Shown here: in pieces, positions 18,213-26,382 of the stretch | Layout of the letters: every line of letters starts with the position of its first letter | Numbering within the stretch: position 1 is the first letter of the stretch | Assembly: GCF_000257645.1 (NCBI RefSeq) | Contig: NZ_AJHJ01000026.1 | Span: forward strand, 1 to 64,000 | Origin: Serratia sp. M24T3 | Lineage (GTDB): Bacteria; Pseudomonadota; Gammaproteobacteria; Enterobacterales; Enterobacteriaceae | Direction: 5' to 3' | DNA: 64,000 bases | Made by a program: the position numbers and the translations under genes | The notes under the pieces: model-generated | Told to the model about the DNA's origin: nothing | What the model saw: only the letters and a program-made list of their open reading frames with translations | Databases searched by the model: none

Positions 18213-19505
18213 TTAGAAGTCGTATTCCAGACTGATTCGGTTTTGCCAGAAGTTTCCAGCTGAGTTAGAGGTGGTTTGCACGCCGGCAAAATCGGTCACG
18301 CTCAGGCCTTTTAGCACACCATCAAAGCTGTATGTGCCGTAAATCAGGTATTCCGACTGATTAGTGCTGCTCGCGCCAGAGCTAGGAGTCAGATCCATAA
18401 AGGTATAACGAGTACCGACAGAAATGCTGGAAGTTGCCGTCCAGTTCAGGTCGGTGCCGTAGGCATTGCCGCTGCCCAAGTCCTGAGTGCTGGTGAAGAA
18501 CGGTTGTGCGAAATACGGGCCTGATGAAGCATTATGCGCATATGGCGTGACCAGTGCGCCGTCGCCGTAGGCATTATTGCTGGCGGCAATGTGATCCCAG
18601 TTCAGAGACCAGCGCAGGGACGGAGTAAAGTTCATCGCGAACTGTGCGCCGTAAGTGGTGCTGTTAACTTCGCCCGCGACGGCATTGCCCGAGCTAAGGC
18701 CGCGAATAACTTGCAGACCAATTTTTGGCTGGTAAGGGGTATCGGTCCACGACAGGTAGCTGTCGGCATAATACATTTTGGTATAATTATTGTAGTCTTC
18801 GTACCACAGCTGGCCGGTCAGCTTTTTATTATCAAAGTTGACTGCGCGACCGCCGCCGATGGCCCACATGCCGTTGGTTTTCATGCCTTCGTTAGTGCCA
18901 TCTGCATTGGTATAGGCAGTGTCTCTGTGGAAACCTTGATCACCCCAGTTTTTAAAGCGGGTGACTTTAGTGGCGTGCAGGAAGTTATCGGCATCGCCGT
19001 AATTGGCATCAACAGCGCGGTACAGCATTGGAGTGATACGCCAGTCGTAATCACCGAGGAATGGAATGCTAAGGCGTTGATCACCGGCAGTAATACTGAA
19101 ATCTTTATAATGATATTTGATGTAGGCTTCACCGACGCCGGTTTGATTTGAACCGAGCTCAGAGACCAAATGATCCTGATTGTGATCAATACCGCGCTGG
19201 AAAATGCCACCGAGACCAAAGCTCAGGCCATAATATTCTGCGGTGGTGTATTTTACGGTGCCGCCGTAACTGAAGGTGTCTTGACTGTAACCTTTTGAGA
19301 AATATGCGTTATGTGTCGAGTAATCAAGCGCACGCAGGCTGCCGTGTACTGAACCGCAGGTGAACATTTGGGTCAGTGAGTCGGCAACGCCAGCGTCGCA
19401 GTCAGACGTCGCGGCTGTTGCCGCCGCCGCATGACCCATAAACAGTGCCTGTGAAACCAATAGCGCGCCCAGCTTCAATGAGAAGCTTAATTTTTGTTGT
19501 TTCAT
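18213..19505 (-). CDS. OprD-like outer-membrane porin, copy 2 of a tandem pair
   Basis: The 430-residue protein has a signal peptide (cleaved near HAAAATA), the OprD-like segment GEAYIKYHYKDFSITAGDQRL and a C-terminal phenylalanine (ISLEYDF). It is the immediate downstream neighbour of the FAD-linked oxidase gene and so is probably the ancestral copy; porin copy 1 arose by tandem duplication. Differences from copy 1 are spread across the chain, in loops and strands alike, suggesting the duplication is not very recent. A PurR-like operator lies about 75 bp upstream. Confidence 0.88.
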   Translation of the reverse strand: MKQQKLSFSLKLGALLVSQALFMGHAAAATAATSDCDAGVADSLTQMFTCGSVHGSLRALDYSTHNAYFSKGYSQDTFSYGGTVKYTTAEYYGLSFGLGGIFQRGIDHNQDHLVSELGSNQTGVGEAYIKYHYKDFSITAGDQRLSIPFLGDYDWRITPMLYRAVDANYGDADNFLHATKVTRFKNWGDQGFHRDTAYTNADGTNEGMKTNGMWAIGGGRAVNFDNKKLTGQLWYEDYNNYTKMYYADSYLSWTDTPYQPKIGLQVIRGLSSGNAVAGEVNSTTYGAQFAMNFTPSLRWSLNWDHIAASNNAYGDGALVTPYAHNASSGPYFAQPFFTSTQDLGSGNAYGTDLNWTATSSISVGTRYTFMDLTPSSGASSTNQSEYLIYGTYSFDGVLKGLSVTDFAGVQTTSNSAGNFWQNRISLEYDF

Positions 19506-19580
19506 TCATTTCATCCTGTCAAAAGTAATGTCATTTGCGGGCCTTAAAAGCGGCCTATTTGTTTGTGTTTCTCAAATTTG

Positions 19581-19596
19581 ACGCAAACGGTTGCCA
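19581..19596 (-). promoter_or_regulatory. PurR/LacI-type operator upstream of porin copy 2
   Basis: This is the same 16-base palindrome-like site as at 17816-17831 (ACGCAAACGGTTGCCA), kept without change although the bases around it have diverged. That conservation supports it being functional. It lies between the oxidase stop and the porin start, so the porin probably has its own purine-responsive promoter. Confidence 0.7.
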
Positions 19597-19633
19597 CCTC
19601 GCTAAACAAAGGGCGGGGCGATAATAGTTATTT

Positions 19634-21040
19634 TTATCGTTCAGTCAATAAGAGTGGATCATTATCAATTTCAAGCTGGTCACGTATTTCCCAGCCACGC
19701 AGCTTGCCGGGATTAAGTAATCCATTAGGATCTAATGCATTTTTTACTGAAACTACCTCCGTGCGAACGACTCCTTGCTTACCATCTTCAATTTGAAAAA
19801 CATGCGGATTGTTTATTTTTACCTCATTCTTGCGGAATATCTCCATTATTTCGTTCAATCGGTCATCGCTGGAATAACGTACTAATTGCAAACCGCTAGC
19901 GGTTATATTTCCATCGTTGTCACGGAGGAATTCAATATGTGAAATCACTTCGTCACCGAAATATTCCGCCATGCTGATTATTTGTTCGCGATATTTGGAA
20001 TAATCAAACGCCGTTTGCAAATAGGTTAAAGTGTTGTCTATTTTTAACGCATGCAGAGTGGTGTGATTCCAGCAATATTCCATCAATGAAGCATTCGCTT
20101 CGCGCGCATCTTCTGCCGTCTGGCGAATCGCCGCCTCGCCGTTAAATGTGGCCAATATCCCGTCGCCGAGGCCTTCGCTTTCCTGTGCTACGACGCTGAT
20201 TACCGCATGCTGGCTGGCCCGGTAATTCCCGTTTAAATGGCTGAAATAGCTCGGGATCGGTGCCGCGAATAGCGCAATCTGACGTTTTACCAGACCTGGA
20301 GATCGGGCCAGCGCATTGGCGTAATCCAGCGCGTCGGTGAAATTGTCAAACACGTCCAGCCTTTCAATCCAGCGATGCGCCGGTGCCAACGCCAGCTCGA
20401 CTTCCAGCACAATGCCGTTACTGCCGTAGGCATGATGGAGCAGTAAGGCCTGTGGAGCCGGAACGGTTAACACTCGCGGTTCGGCTTCCATGGTCATGAC
20501 TTTGATACCCAACACGTTGCCAGGTGCACCCAGCGGACCATAATTGATCGAGCCGATGCCGCCGAAACCGCCGCCGTAAAGTCCGCCGAGACTTGCCAGA
20601 CGATAGGTAGAAGGCATGCAGCGCAGCTCCCAGCCGGAAGGCCGGGTCTGGGCTTCAATATCTGCCAGACGAATACCGGCCTGAGCGCGCACCGTGCCGT
20701 CGCCCAACTCGCAGACCTGATTAAAGCCGGTCATATCCACCAGAATTCCGCCCTCCAGCGGCACTAACTGACCGTAGTTGCCGGTCGCACCACCGCGCAG
20801 GATCAGCGGTAATTTATGTTCTACGCAGGCGGCAACCAGTTGGCGCAGTTGCTCTTGATTGAGCGGTTTTACCACCGCGTCTGCCTGTTTATCTTCCAGC
20901 TGCCGTTTTAACACCGGGCTAAACCAGTGAAAATCGCGTGAAAGACGCTTAACCTTGGCTGACTGCAAGGTCCATTCGAGACTCGGTAGTGCCTGTTGTA
21001 TCAGCGCCACCGCCTGCTTACGTTGTTCACTTTCCATCAT
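19634..21040 (-). CDS. FAD-linked oxidase (PCMH/VAO-type, GlcD-like)
   Basis: The 468-residue protein carries an FAD-binding PCMH domain with LPLILRGGATGNYGQLVPLEGGILVDMTGFN (pyrophosphate loop), MPSTYRLASLGGLYGGGFGGIGSINYGPLG and NGIVLEVELALAP. A C-terminal cap domain ends in NALDPNGLLNPGKLRGWE, the usual terminal motif of GlcD/Dld-type oxidases. Such enzymes oxidise hydroxy acids, alcohols or amines. It has no signal peptide. It follows the ABC permease gene in a leftward operon, so it likely oxidises the imported compound or an intermediate. Of two adjacent ATGs, the one at 21037 has the better ribosome-binding-site spacing. Confidence 0.85.
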   Translation of the reverse strand: MMESEQRKQAVALIQQALPSLEWTLQSAKVKRLSRDFHWFSPVLKRQLEDKQADAVVKPLNQEQLRQLVAACVEHKLPLILRGGATGNYGQLVPLEGGILVDMTGFNQVCELGDGTVRAQAGIRLADIEAQTRPSGWELRCMPSTYRLASLGGLYGGGFGGIGSINYGPLGAPGNVLGIKVMTMEAEPRVLTVPAPQALLLHHAYGSNGIVLEVELALAPAHRWIERLDVFDNFTDALDYANALARSPGLVKRQIALFAAPIPSYFSHLNGNYRASQHAVISVVAQESEGLGDGILATFNGEAAIRQTAEDAREANASLMEYCWNHTTLHALKIDNTLTYLQTAFDYSKYREQIISMAEYFGDEVISHIEFLRDNDGNITASGLQLVRYSSDDRLNEIMEIFRKNEVKINNPHVFQIEDGKQGVVRTEVVSVKNALDPNGLLNPGKLRGWEIRDQLEIDNDPLLLTER

Positions 21041-21082
21041 TATCCTGCCTGCTAAAGTTATCGAAAAATTATCGACGAGCGA

Positions 21083-21898
21083 TTAATGCGACTGCACAAC
21101 TTCGCTTTCATGCCAGGCGCTCAGCGCACGGCGGGATATCCACGACATCACCCCAAACAGCGCGATACCGGTGAGAGAAATCAGCAGCAGGGCGGCAAAC
21201 ATCAGCGGAATATCCAGCTGGTAACCGGCCTGCAGGATTTGATAGGCCAGCCCGGTATTATTGCCACCGGTTCCGGCGACAAATTCCGCGACCACTGCGC
21301 CAATCAAAGACAGGCCACTGGAAATACGCAGCGCACCAAAGAAATACGGCAGGGCAGAAGGAATGCGCAGGCGGATAAGGATTTGCAGGCGGCTGGCGTG
21401 ACTGAGCTGGAAATAGCTCAGCAGGCCCGGCGAAACGCTGCGCAGCCCCTGAGTGGTATTGGAAATAATCGGAAACACCGCCATCAGGGTCGAGCATACG
21501 ACTAGCGACAGGGTGGTATCTTTGACCCAAATGATGATCAGGGGCGCAATCGCGACTATTGGCGTGACCTGTAAAAACACGATGTAAGGAAACAGCGCGG
21601 TTTCTACAAAACGGTTTTGCACCAGTACGAAGGCCACCAGCGAGCCGATAATGATCGACAGCAAAAATGAGATCAGCGTAATTTTTAGCGTGTAGAGCAG
21701 CGACATCATCAATGAGCCCAGATTCGTCCACAGACTTTCGAGCATCGCCATCGGTGATGGCACGAGAAATTGCGGAATTTTGAAATAGCTGACCCAGCCC
21801 TGCCACAGCAGGATCATGGCTATCGCAACCAGTGTCGGATAGAGAATTTTGCGAAATTTCGGGCTGCTCATCAGCGGCGAACTGTTTGAGGTTTTCAT
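21083..21898 (-). CDS. ABC transporter permease (NMT1/SsuC type)
   Basis: The 271-residue inner-membrane protein has about six transmembrane segments and the BPD-transp-1 fold with the EAA loop (HASRLQILIRLRIPSALPYFFGALRISSG). It resembles the permeases of sulfonate, nitrate, taurine and hydroxymethylpyrimidine importers. The start at 21898 (MKTSNSSPLMSS) lies 4 bp after the ATPase stop, showing translational coupling; the open frame extends further upstream into the ATPase gene but without family support. It forms one importer with the ATPase and binding protein next to it. Confidence 0.92.
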   Translation of the reverse strand: MKTSNSSPLMSSPKFRKILYPTLVAIAMILLWQGWVSYFKIPQFLVPSPMAMLESLWTNLGSLMMSLLYTLKITLISFLLSIIIGSLVAFVLVQNRFVETALFPYIVFLQVTPIVAIAPLIIIWVKDTTLSLVVCSTLMAVFPIISNTTQGLRSVSPGLLSYFQLSHASRLQILIRLRIPSALPYFFGALRISSGLSLIGAVVAEFVAGTGGNNTGLAYQILQAGYQLDIPLMFAALLLISLTGIALFGVMSWISRRALSAWHESEVVQSH

Positions 21899-21902
21899 GG
21901 CT

Positions 21903-22730
21903 TTACTCCATACCCGATTGGCTGGCTTGCAGCAGGCTATCTTGTAACTGCTTGGCATAGCTTGAAAAAGTGGGGCTGACGCGGAAATCGTCATCGCGCG
22001 GGAAAGGCTCGTTAATAGCGATATCTTCTACCACCCGTCCCGGTCGTGCTGCCATCATAATCACCCGCTGTGAAAGGAAGACAGCCTCGTGGATCGAGTG
22101 AGTGACGAAAACAACCGTTAGCCCCTGTTCGCGCCATAATCGCAGCAGATCGCTGTCGAGTTTGTTACGGGTGATTTCATCCAGTGCGCCGAAAGGCTCA
22201 TCCATCAGCAGCAGTTTTGGCCGTGTCACCAGCCCGCGAGCAATAGAAACGCGCATTTGCATACCGCCTGAAAGCTCGCGCGGCAAGACCTTGGCGAATT
22301 TGCCAAGCCCGACCAGCTCCAACGCCTCGCTGACTCGAGTATTGGCCTCTGCGCGCGGTACTCCGGCCAAATCCAGCGGCAGGCGGACATTGCTTTGCAC
22401 GTTGCTCCACGGCATCAGTGTGGCTTCCTGAAACACAAATGACAGCGGGATTTGCGCCTTTTCGCGGCTGTCGCGTCGCCATAGCATCAGCTTGCCGTCG
22501 CTAGGCTCAATCAGCCCGGCAACCATTTTCAATAGCGTACTTTTGCCACAGCCGGAAGGGCCCAGCAGGGTGACAAACTCTCCCTGATTAATCGTCAGAT
22601 TGACCGGCAGCAGTGCGCGGGTACCGTTGCTGTAAATTTTCTCGGCCGATAGCACCTCAATTGCCGGAGACGCCGCGGCAGGTGCAGGGCTTTCTTCGCC
22701 AATCACCGTAAATTTGGGGGCTGTGTTCAT
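21903..22730 (-). CDS. ABC transporter ATP-binding protein
   Basis: The 275-residue ATPase shows Walker A GPSGCGKST, Q-loop FQEATLMPW, signature LSGGMQMRVSIARGL, Walker B LLLMDEPFGALD and the switch histidine in FVTHSIHEA. It is of the SsuB/TauB/NrtD type that pairs with NMT1-like binding proteins. Its start overlaps the binding-protein stop by 4 bases (ATGA). It energises uptake through the permease at 21083-21898. Confidence 0.95.
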   Translation of the reverse strand: MNTAPKFTVIGEESPAPAAASPAIEVLSAEKIYSNGTRALLPVNLTINQGEFVTLLGPSGCGKSTLLKMVAGLIEPSDGKLMLWRRDSREKAQIPLSFVFQEATLMPWSNVQSNVRLPLDLAGVPRAEANTRVSEALELVGLGKFAKVLPRELSGGMQMRVSIARGLVTRPKLLLMDEPFGALDEITRNKLDSDLLRLWREQGLTVVFVTHSIHEAVFLSQRVIMMAARPGRVVEDIAINEPFPRDDDFRVSPTFSSYAKQLQDSLLQASQSGME

Positions 22731-23710
22731 GGCATGACCTTCGCGTCTTTAACCAGATCCAGGGTATAAGTCTGATCAAACGGTACCTTATTGGCATCAA
22801 TCAGCTTGTTCTTGACCAGCATGTCCCAGGTTTCTTTCAGGCGAGGCTCGGTAATAATGCCGATACCGCCGGTCTGCGCGTCACCGCCGGTCACCAGCTG
22901 GTATTTTTTCATCTGCGCGATACCGAAGGCTATCTGGTCAGCGCCCATGCGAGGATTATCTTTGCGAATCAGCTCGTTGCCCGCAGCCGGATCTTGCAGA
23001 TAGTCTTTCCATCCCTGCATCGAGGCTTTGATAAAGGCTGCCAGCACCGCAGGACGTTTCTGAACGGTATCTGCCATACAGATGATCGAATTACCGTAAG
23101 GCGGGTAACCCCAGTCGCTCAGTGGATAGACGTAAAACGGCTTGCCGCCTTTCTGCACCGAGAACGGTTCTGAAGTCACGTAACCCTGTTGCACCAGATT
23201 GTTGTCGGCGAGGAAGGGCTGCACACTGAAGGTGTAAGGGCGAATCTTGGTATTGCCGTAACCTAGCGTGCTCTTGGCCCACGGCCAGAATGAGGTATAG
23301 GCTTCGGTAGCCAGCAGGAAGGTTTTATCCTTGAGCTCTTCAGGTTTAGTCACCTTATCGTGGCTGATAAACACCGTTGGCGAATGTTGGAATACTGTCG
23401 CGACGGTCATTGCATGCACGCCAGATTGCCACATTTCCAGCGCCTGTCCGTTGTCACCAATTGTGCAATCGGCCTGACCGGCAGCCAGCAACTGCATGAC
23501 GTTGACCTGAGGGCCGCCCATTTTTATGGTCATATCCAGCCCGGCCTGCTTGTAGAGCCCTTTGGCCTGTGCCTCGTAAAAACCGCCGTGTTCGGCCTGC
23601 GCATACCAGTTAGTCAGCAGTGTAAACTTTTCCTCGGCATAACTGGCGGTAGATGTGCCAATCAACAGCAGGGCAAGCGCGGTATAGGTCGGGGTACGCA
23701 ATGTTTTCAT
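22727..23710 (-). CDS. NMT1/THI5-like ABC substrate-binding protein 1
   Basis: The 327-residue protein begins MKTLRTPTYTALALLLIG with a signal peptide cleaved after SYA, so it acts in the periplasm. EKFTLLTNWYAQAEHGGFYEAQAKGLYKQAGLDMTIKMGGPQVN is characteristic of the NMT1/THI5 family, whose members bind pyrimidines, purines, riboflavin or related small molecules. The start at 23710 was chosen because the signal peptide begins there; the upstream extension of the frame runs into the creatininase gene. A clear paralog lies at 28725-29714. Confidence 0.92.
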   Translation of the reverse strand: MKTLRTPTYTALALLLIGTSTASYAEEKFTLLTNWYAQAEHGGFYEAQAKGLYKQAGLDMTIKMGGPQVNVMQLLAAGQADCTIGDNGQALEMWQSGVHAMTVATVFQHSPTVFISHDKVTKPEELKDKTFLLATEAYTSFWPWAKSTLGYGNTKIRPYTFSVQPFLADNNLVQQGYVTSEPFSVQKGGKPFYVYPLSDWGYPPYGNSIICMADTVQKRPAVLAAFIKASMQGWKDYLQDPAAGNELIRKDNPRMGADQIAFGIAQMKKYQLVTGGDAQTGGIGIITEPRLKETWDMLVKNKLIDANKVPFDQTYTLDLVKDAKVMP

Positions 23711-23723
23711 CACCAAAATTCCT

Positions 23724-24602
23724 TTATTCAGAGGCCAAAGAGGAAGGAGGAGTAAACGTAGATTGCACAAAACCGTTCCAGTGGTGTTTGCCCCACGTCG
23801 GTTCGCTGCGCACCATCCATTCCATGTGATGGATTTCAGTGATCGCCTGCGCCCAGCTAACGGCGAGCGAGTCCAGAATGGCATGTCCCTGTTCGGCGGT
23901 GGCTTCAGTGGGGTCGCCAATTACGCCGCTCGGGCCAAAATCGTAAGAAGCCCAGGCCGCAGCAGGACGGCCGCTCGACAGGGTTGGGCACGGGAATTCC
24001 GGCGGATAGTTAGCGACGGCGTGCTCCATCTTCACGCACTCCGGGGCCAGAGCCAGCATCACTGCAGTCTCGCTGTGACCAGCATGCATCGCCATTTTTT
24101 GCTCCTGCGCCGAGAGGTACTGATTTTCGACATTCGGCACGCGAAACACGTCGTGGGGGATCATTATCATATCGCCGTGGCGCAGGCGCATTTCGCGCGA
24201 AGCCATCTGGAGCACCTGTGGTTGCCCGCCGTGGCCATTGATCATCAGTAATTTGCGGAAACCGGCGCGATACAGCGATTCGGCAATTTCCAGAATGGTT
24301 TGCAGCAGCGTGTCACCGGTCAGGGTCAGCGTGCCGGGGAAATTCAGGTGTTCGTCTGATTTACCATAAGTAATCGGCGCAATGGCGTAGGCCGGGATAT
24401 CCGCGGGTAAACGGGCGAGGGCGTGCCCGGTAACGCCAGATGAAATCACGCTATCGACCGAGCACGGCAGGTGTGGGCCATGCTGTTCAATCGCGCCGGT
24501 TGGCAACACGATCACGGTGTTGGCCTTGTCTGGCAGGGCCGCAATCGCCGTCCAGCTTAGAAAAGGAAGAAAGCGCGTGGCGGGAATATAACCGTTAATC
24601 AT
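23724..24602 (-). CDS. Creatininase-family amidohydrolase
   Basis: The 292-residue protein has the metal-binding motifs of creatininase: PTGAIEQHGPHLPCSVDS (Glu39, His41 and Asp50 as likely ligands), YGKSDEHLNFPGTLTL and INGHGGQ. Family members hydrolyse cyclic amides such as creatinine, and others act on formamidopyrimidine intermediates or peptides. Its position between a Rid gene and an ABC importer for a heterocycle suggests ring opening of an imported cyclic amide. The start at 24602 has a GAGG site upstream; an ATG at 24614 is an alternative. Confidence 0.88.
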   Translation of the reverse strand: MINGYIPATRFLPFLSWTAIAALPDKANTVIVLPTGAIEQHGPHLPCSVDSVISSGVTGHALARLPADIPAYAIAPITYGKSDEHLNFPGTLTLTGDTLLQTILEIAESLYRAGFRKLLMINGHGGQPQVLQMASREMRLRHGDMIMIPHDVFRVPNVENQYLSAQEQKMAMHAGHSETAVMLALAPECVKMEHAVANYPPEFPCPTLSSGRPAAAWASYDFGPSGVIGDPTEATAEQGHAILDSLAVSWAQAITEIHHMEWMVRSEPTWGKHHWNGFVQSTFTPPSSLASE

Positions 24603-24626
24603 GTTGTGCCTCATCGTAAAAAAGAC

Positions 24627-25088
24627 TTACCGGGATTGTGGGAGCCATGCTGTCGCTTCGACTTCAATCAACACCTCGGCGCTGGGCAGCATTTCACTGA
24701 CCTGCACCACGGTAGAAACGGGCGGTTGGCCGGGATAAAACATTTTTCGTACCCGGCTGTAATACGGGAAGTGGTCGAGATTGCGAAAATACTGCACCAG
24801 CTTGATTACGTCGCTCATCTGCCCACCGGCTTCTTCAATGGTGTGGCGGATACTTTCGAGCACGTACCAGCTTTGCGCCAGAATCGGCCCCTGCTTGGCA
24901 TCGGTGGAGAATTCGCCGGTTTCACCGAGCAGCAGTCTTGCCTCGGCGGGAATATCCTGAAAGCCGCGCACGATGGTGGCCGTCTGTGGATTCACCGGAA
25001 TAATGCCGGAAAGAAAGATGTAATCACCTGCACGACGCCAGGCGGCGTATTTGGCGAGCGGTTTGCCCGCACCGGCTTCAAGACTCAT
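24627..25088 (-). CDS. RidA/YjgF/UK114-family protein 1
   Basis: The 153-residue protein is a Rid-family enzyme: AWRRAGDYIFLSGIIPVNPQT, an insert, then HTIEEAGGQMSDVIKLVQYFRNLDHFPYYSRVRKMFYPGQPPVSTVVQV and a closing VEATAWL. Archetypal RidA hydrolyses reactive enamines/imines using a conserved arginine; in my hand alignment that position (PxRS) is valine here, so this is probably a different Rid subfamily. Rid proteins often accompany nitrogen-compound catabolism (for example RutC). It overlaps the deaminase gene by 11 bp. Confidence 0.9.
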   Translation of the reverse strand: MSLEAGAGKPLAKYAAWRRAGDYIFLSGIIPVNPQTATIVRGFQDIPAEARLLLGETGEFSTDAKQGPILAQSWYVLESIRHTIEEAGGQMSDVIKLVQYFRNLDHFPYYSRVRKMFYPGQPPVSTVVQVSEMLPSAEVLIEVEATAWLPQSR

Positions 25089-26382
25089 GGCTTAACTCCT
25101 GCTTCCACGTCCGTTGATGAGTCAGCCTGCCGCGGTTAATGACCAGACGGGCAGCGCTGTTAAGAGGCCAGGTAACGCTGTCGCTACCGGGGAAAATCAC
25201 CAGGCTGGCCGGACTGCCTGGTGCCAGCGGTGAAACTGCAGCAAGCTTGCCGGTCAGGGCCGAAAGGTCGCAAATTAGCCGTGAATGCTGGTCGAAAACG
25301 CTGTCCAGCTGGGCGGTAAATAGCATGCAGGTCAGAGTATCCAGCGGGTCATAGCTGCCTGCGGGGCAGAACGCGTCCTGCACGTTATCGCAGCCGATTA
25401 ATACTGGAATGCCCGCCGTTTGGGCTTCTTTAATCAGGGTGATCCCACGCTGGCGCGGCGTGCGGCCGACCACTGCATCCTGCAATAGCAAATTGGTCAT
25501 CGGCAGTGAGATAAGGGTAACCCGATGTTTTGCCAGCACTTCAAGCACCTGTTTTGACTGCTGCTCACTGCCGGAGGCCAGCGCACAGCCGTGGCTACAG
25601 CAGATATGACCGGGAAATGGGTGTTGGCTGAGATAGTCGGCTAGCCACACCAGACCATTAGCCAGCGGCGACAGCTCTTCATCAATGTGTAAATCGAGAT
25701 CCAACTGCCAACGCGTTGCGCTGTGCAGCAAATTGCTCATCGCCGCAGGGTCCCAGTTGGAGGAATGGATAAATCCGCCAAGAAGACTGTGTTCACCGCT
25801 TTGTGCCACGGCCTGCGCTATAGCATTGGCGTTATCGGCGTCGGCAAACAGCCCGAGCGGAGCCAAGGCTACGCGCTCCAGCGTGATGCCCGGCTGTTGC
25901 AGGTTATTCATTTCCAGCCACGCAAGCGGCGGCGTTGCCGCAAACCAGTCGATATGAGTACGTAAATGGGTGACGCCATTGGCCGCCGCCCAGGTCACAC
26001 CTTTGGCCGCGCGTTGGCGGAGATCTTCTGCTGTCCAGTATTGACGGTCCTGATGCATTGCCTCGATGGCGGCCAGCAGGCCCGGCGCAGCTGGGCGGCT
26101 GCGGGTCAGGGTAAAGGTTTTATCCAGATGAGCGTGTGGCTCGATCAGCGCAGGCAACGCCAGCGCGCCTTGCAGATCCCATAAATCACTGTGCTGCGAG
26201 CTGCTCGGCTTAAGTGACGCAATAAGCCCTTGATTAAAAATGATATCGGCATTGACTGGCTCGCCGGCCTGCTGCGGCCAGTCGGCAGGCAGCGCCCATA
26301 GAGGCAGTCGCACATTGCTCAGGCCATTGAGCCGTTTAGCGAATTCAGGGATGGGCGCAGTTTGGTTCGGCATCGTCATCAT
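25078..26382 (-). CDS. Cytosine-deaminase-like amidohydrolase
   Basis: The 434-residue protein belongs to the amidohydrolase superfamily, cytosine-deaminase/N-acyl-amino-acid group. Likely metal ligands are His83 and His85 in EPHAHLDKTF, the DLHIDEE segment (His plus proton-shuttling Glu), the His in ICCSHGCAL and the Asp in LIGCDNVQDAF. The HAHLDK form matches bacterial cytosine deaminase. It would remove an amino group from a heterocyclic ring. The start at 26382 overlaps the preceding stop by 4 bases; an ATG at 26373 is also possible. Confidence 0.88.
   Translation of the reverse strand: MMTMPNQTAPIPEFAKRLNGLSNVRLPLWALPADWPQQAGEPVNADIIFNQGLIASLKPSSSQHSDLWDLQGALALPALIEPHAHLDKTFTLTRSRPAAPGLLAAIEAMHQDRQYWTAEDLRQRAAKGVTWAAANGVTHLRTHIDWFAATPPLAWLEMNNLQQPGITLERVALAPLGLFADADNANAIAQAVAQSGEHSLLGGFIHSSNWDPAAMSNLLHSATRWQLDLDLHIDEELSPLANGLVWLADYLSQHPFPGHICCSHGCALASGSEQQSKQVLEVLAKHRVTLISLPMTNLLLQDAVVGRTPRQRGITLIKEAQTAGIPVLIGCDNVQDAFCPAGSYDPLDTLTCMLFTAQLDSVFDQHSRLICDLSALTGKLAAVSPLAPGSPASLVIFPGSDSVTWPLNSAARLVINRGRLTHQRTWKQELSHES

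Noticed and set aside
19634-21040. FAD-linked oxidase as a cytokinin oxidase
   Set aside because: The flavin loop (RGGATGNYGQ) and the C-terminal GLLNPGK motif fit GlcD-type oxidases; the covalent-flavin GHS motif of cytokinin oxidase is absent.
23711-23920. Upstream extension of binding protein 1
   Set aside because: It lies inside the creatininase gene; a standard signal peptide begins at 23710.
24606-25139. Plus-strand 177-codon frame
   Set aside because: It is opposite the Rid gene and the end of the deaminase gene and resembles nothing.
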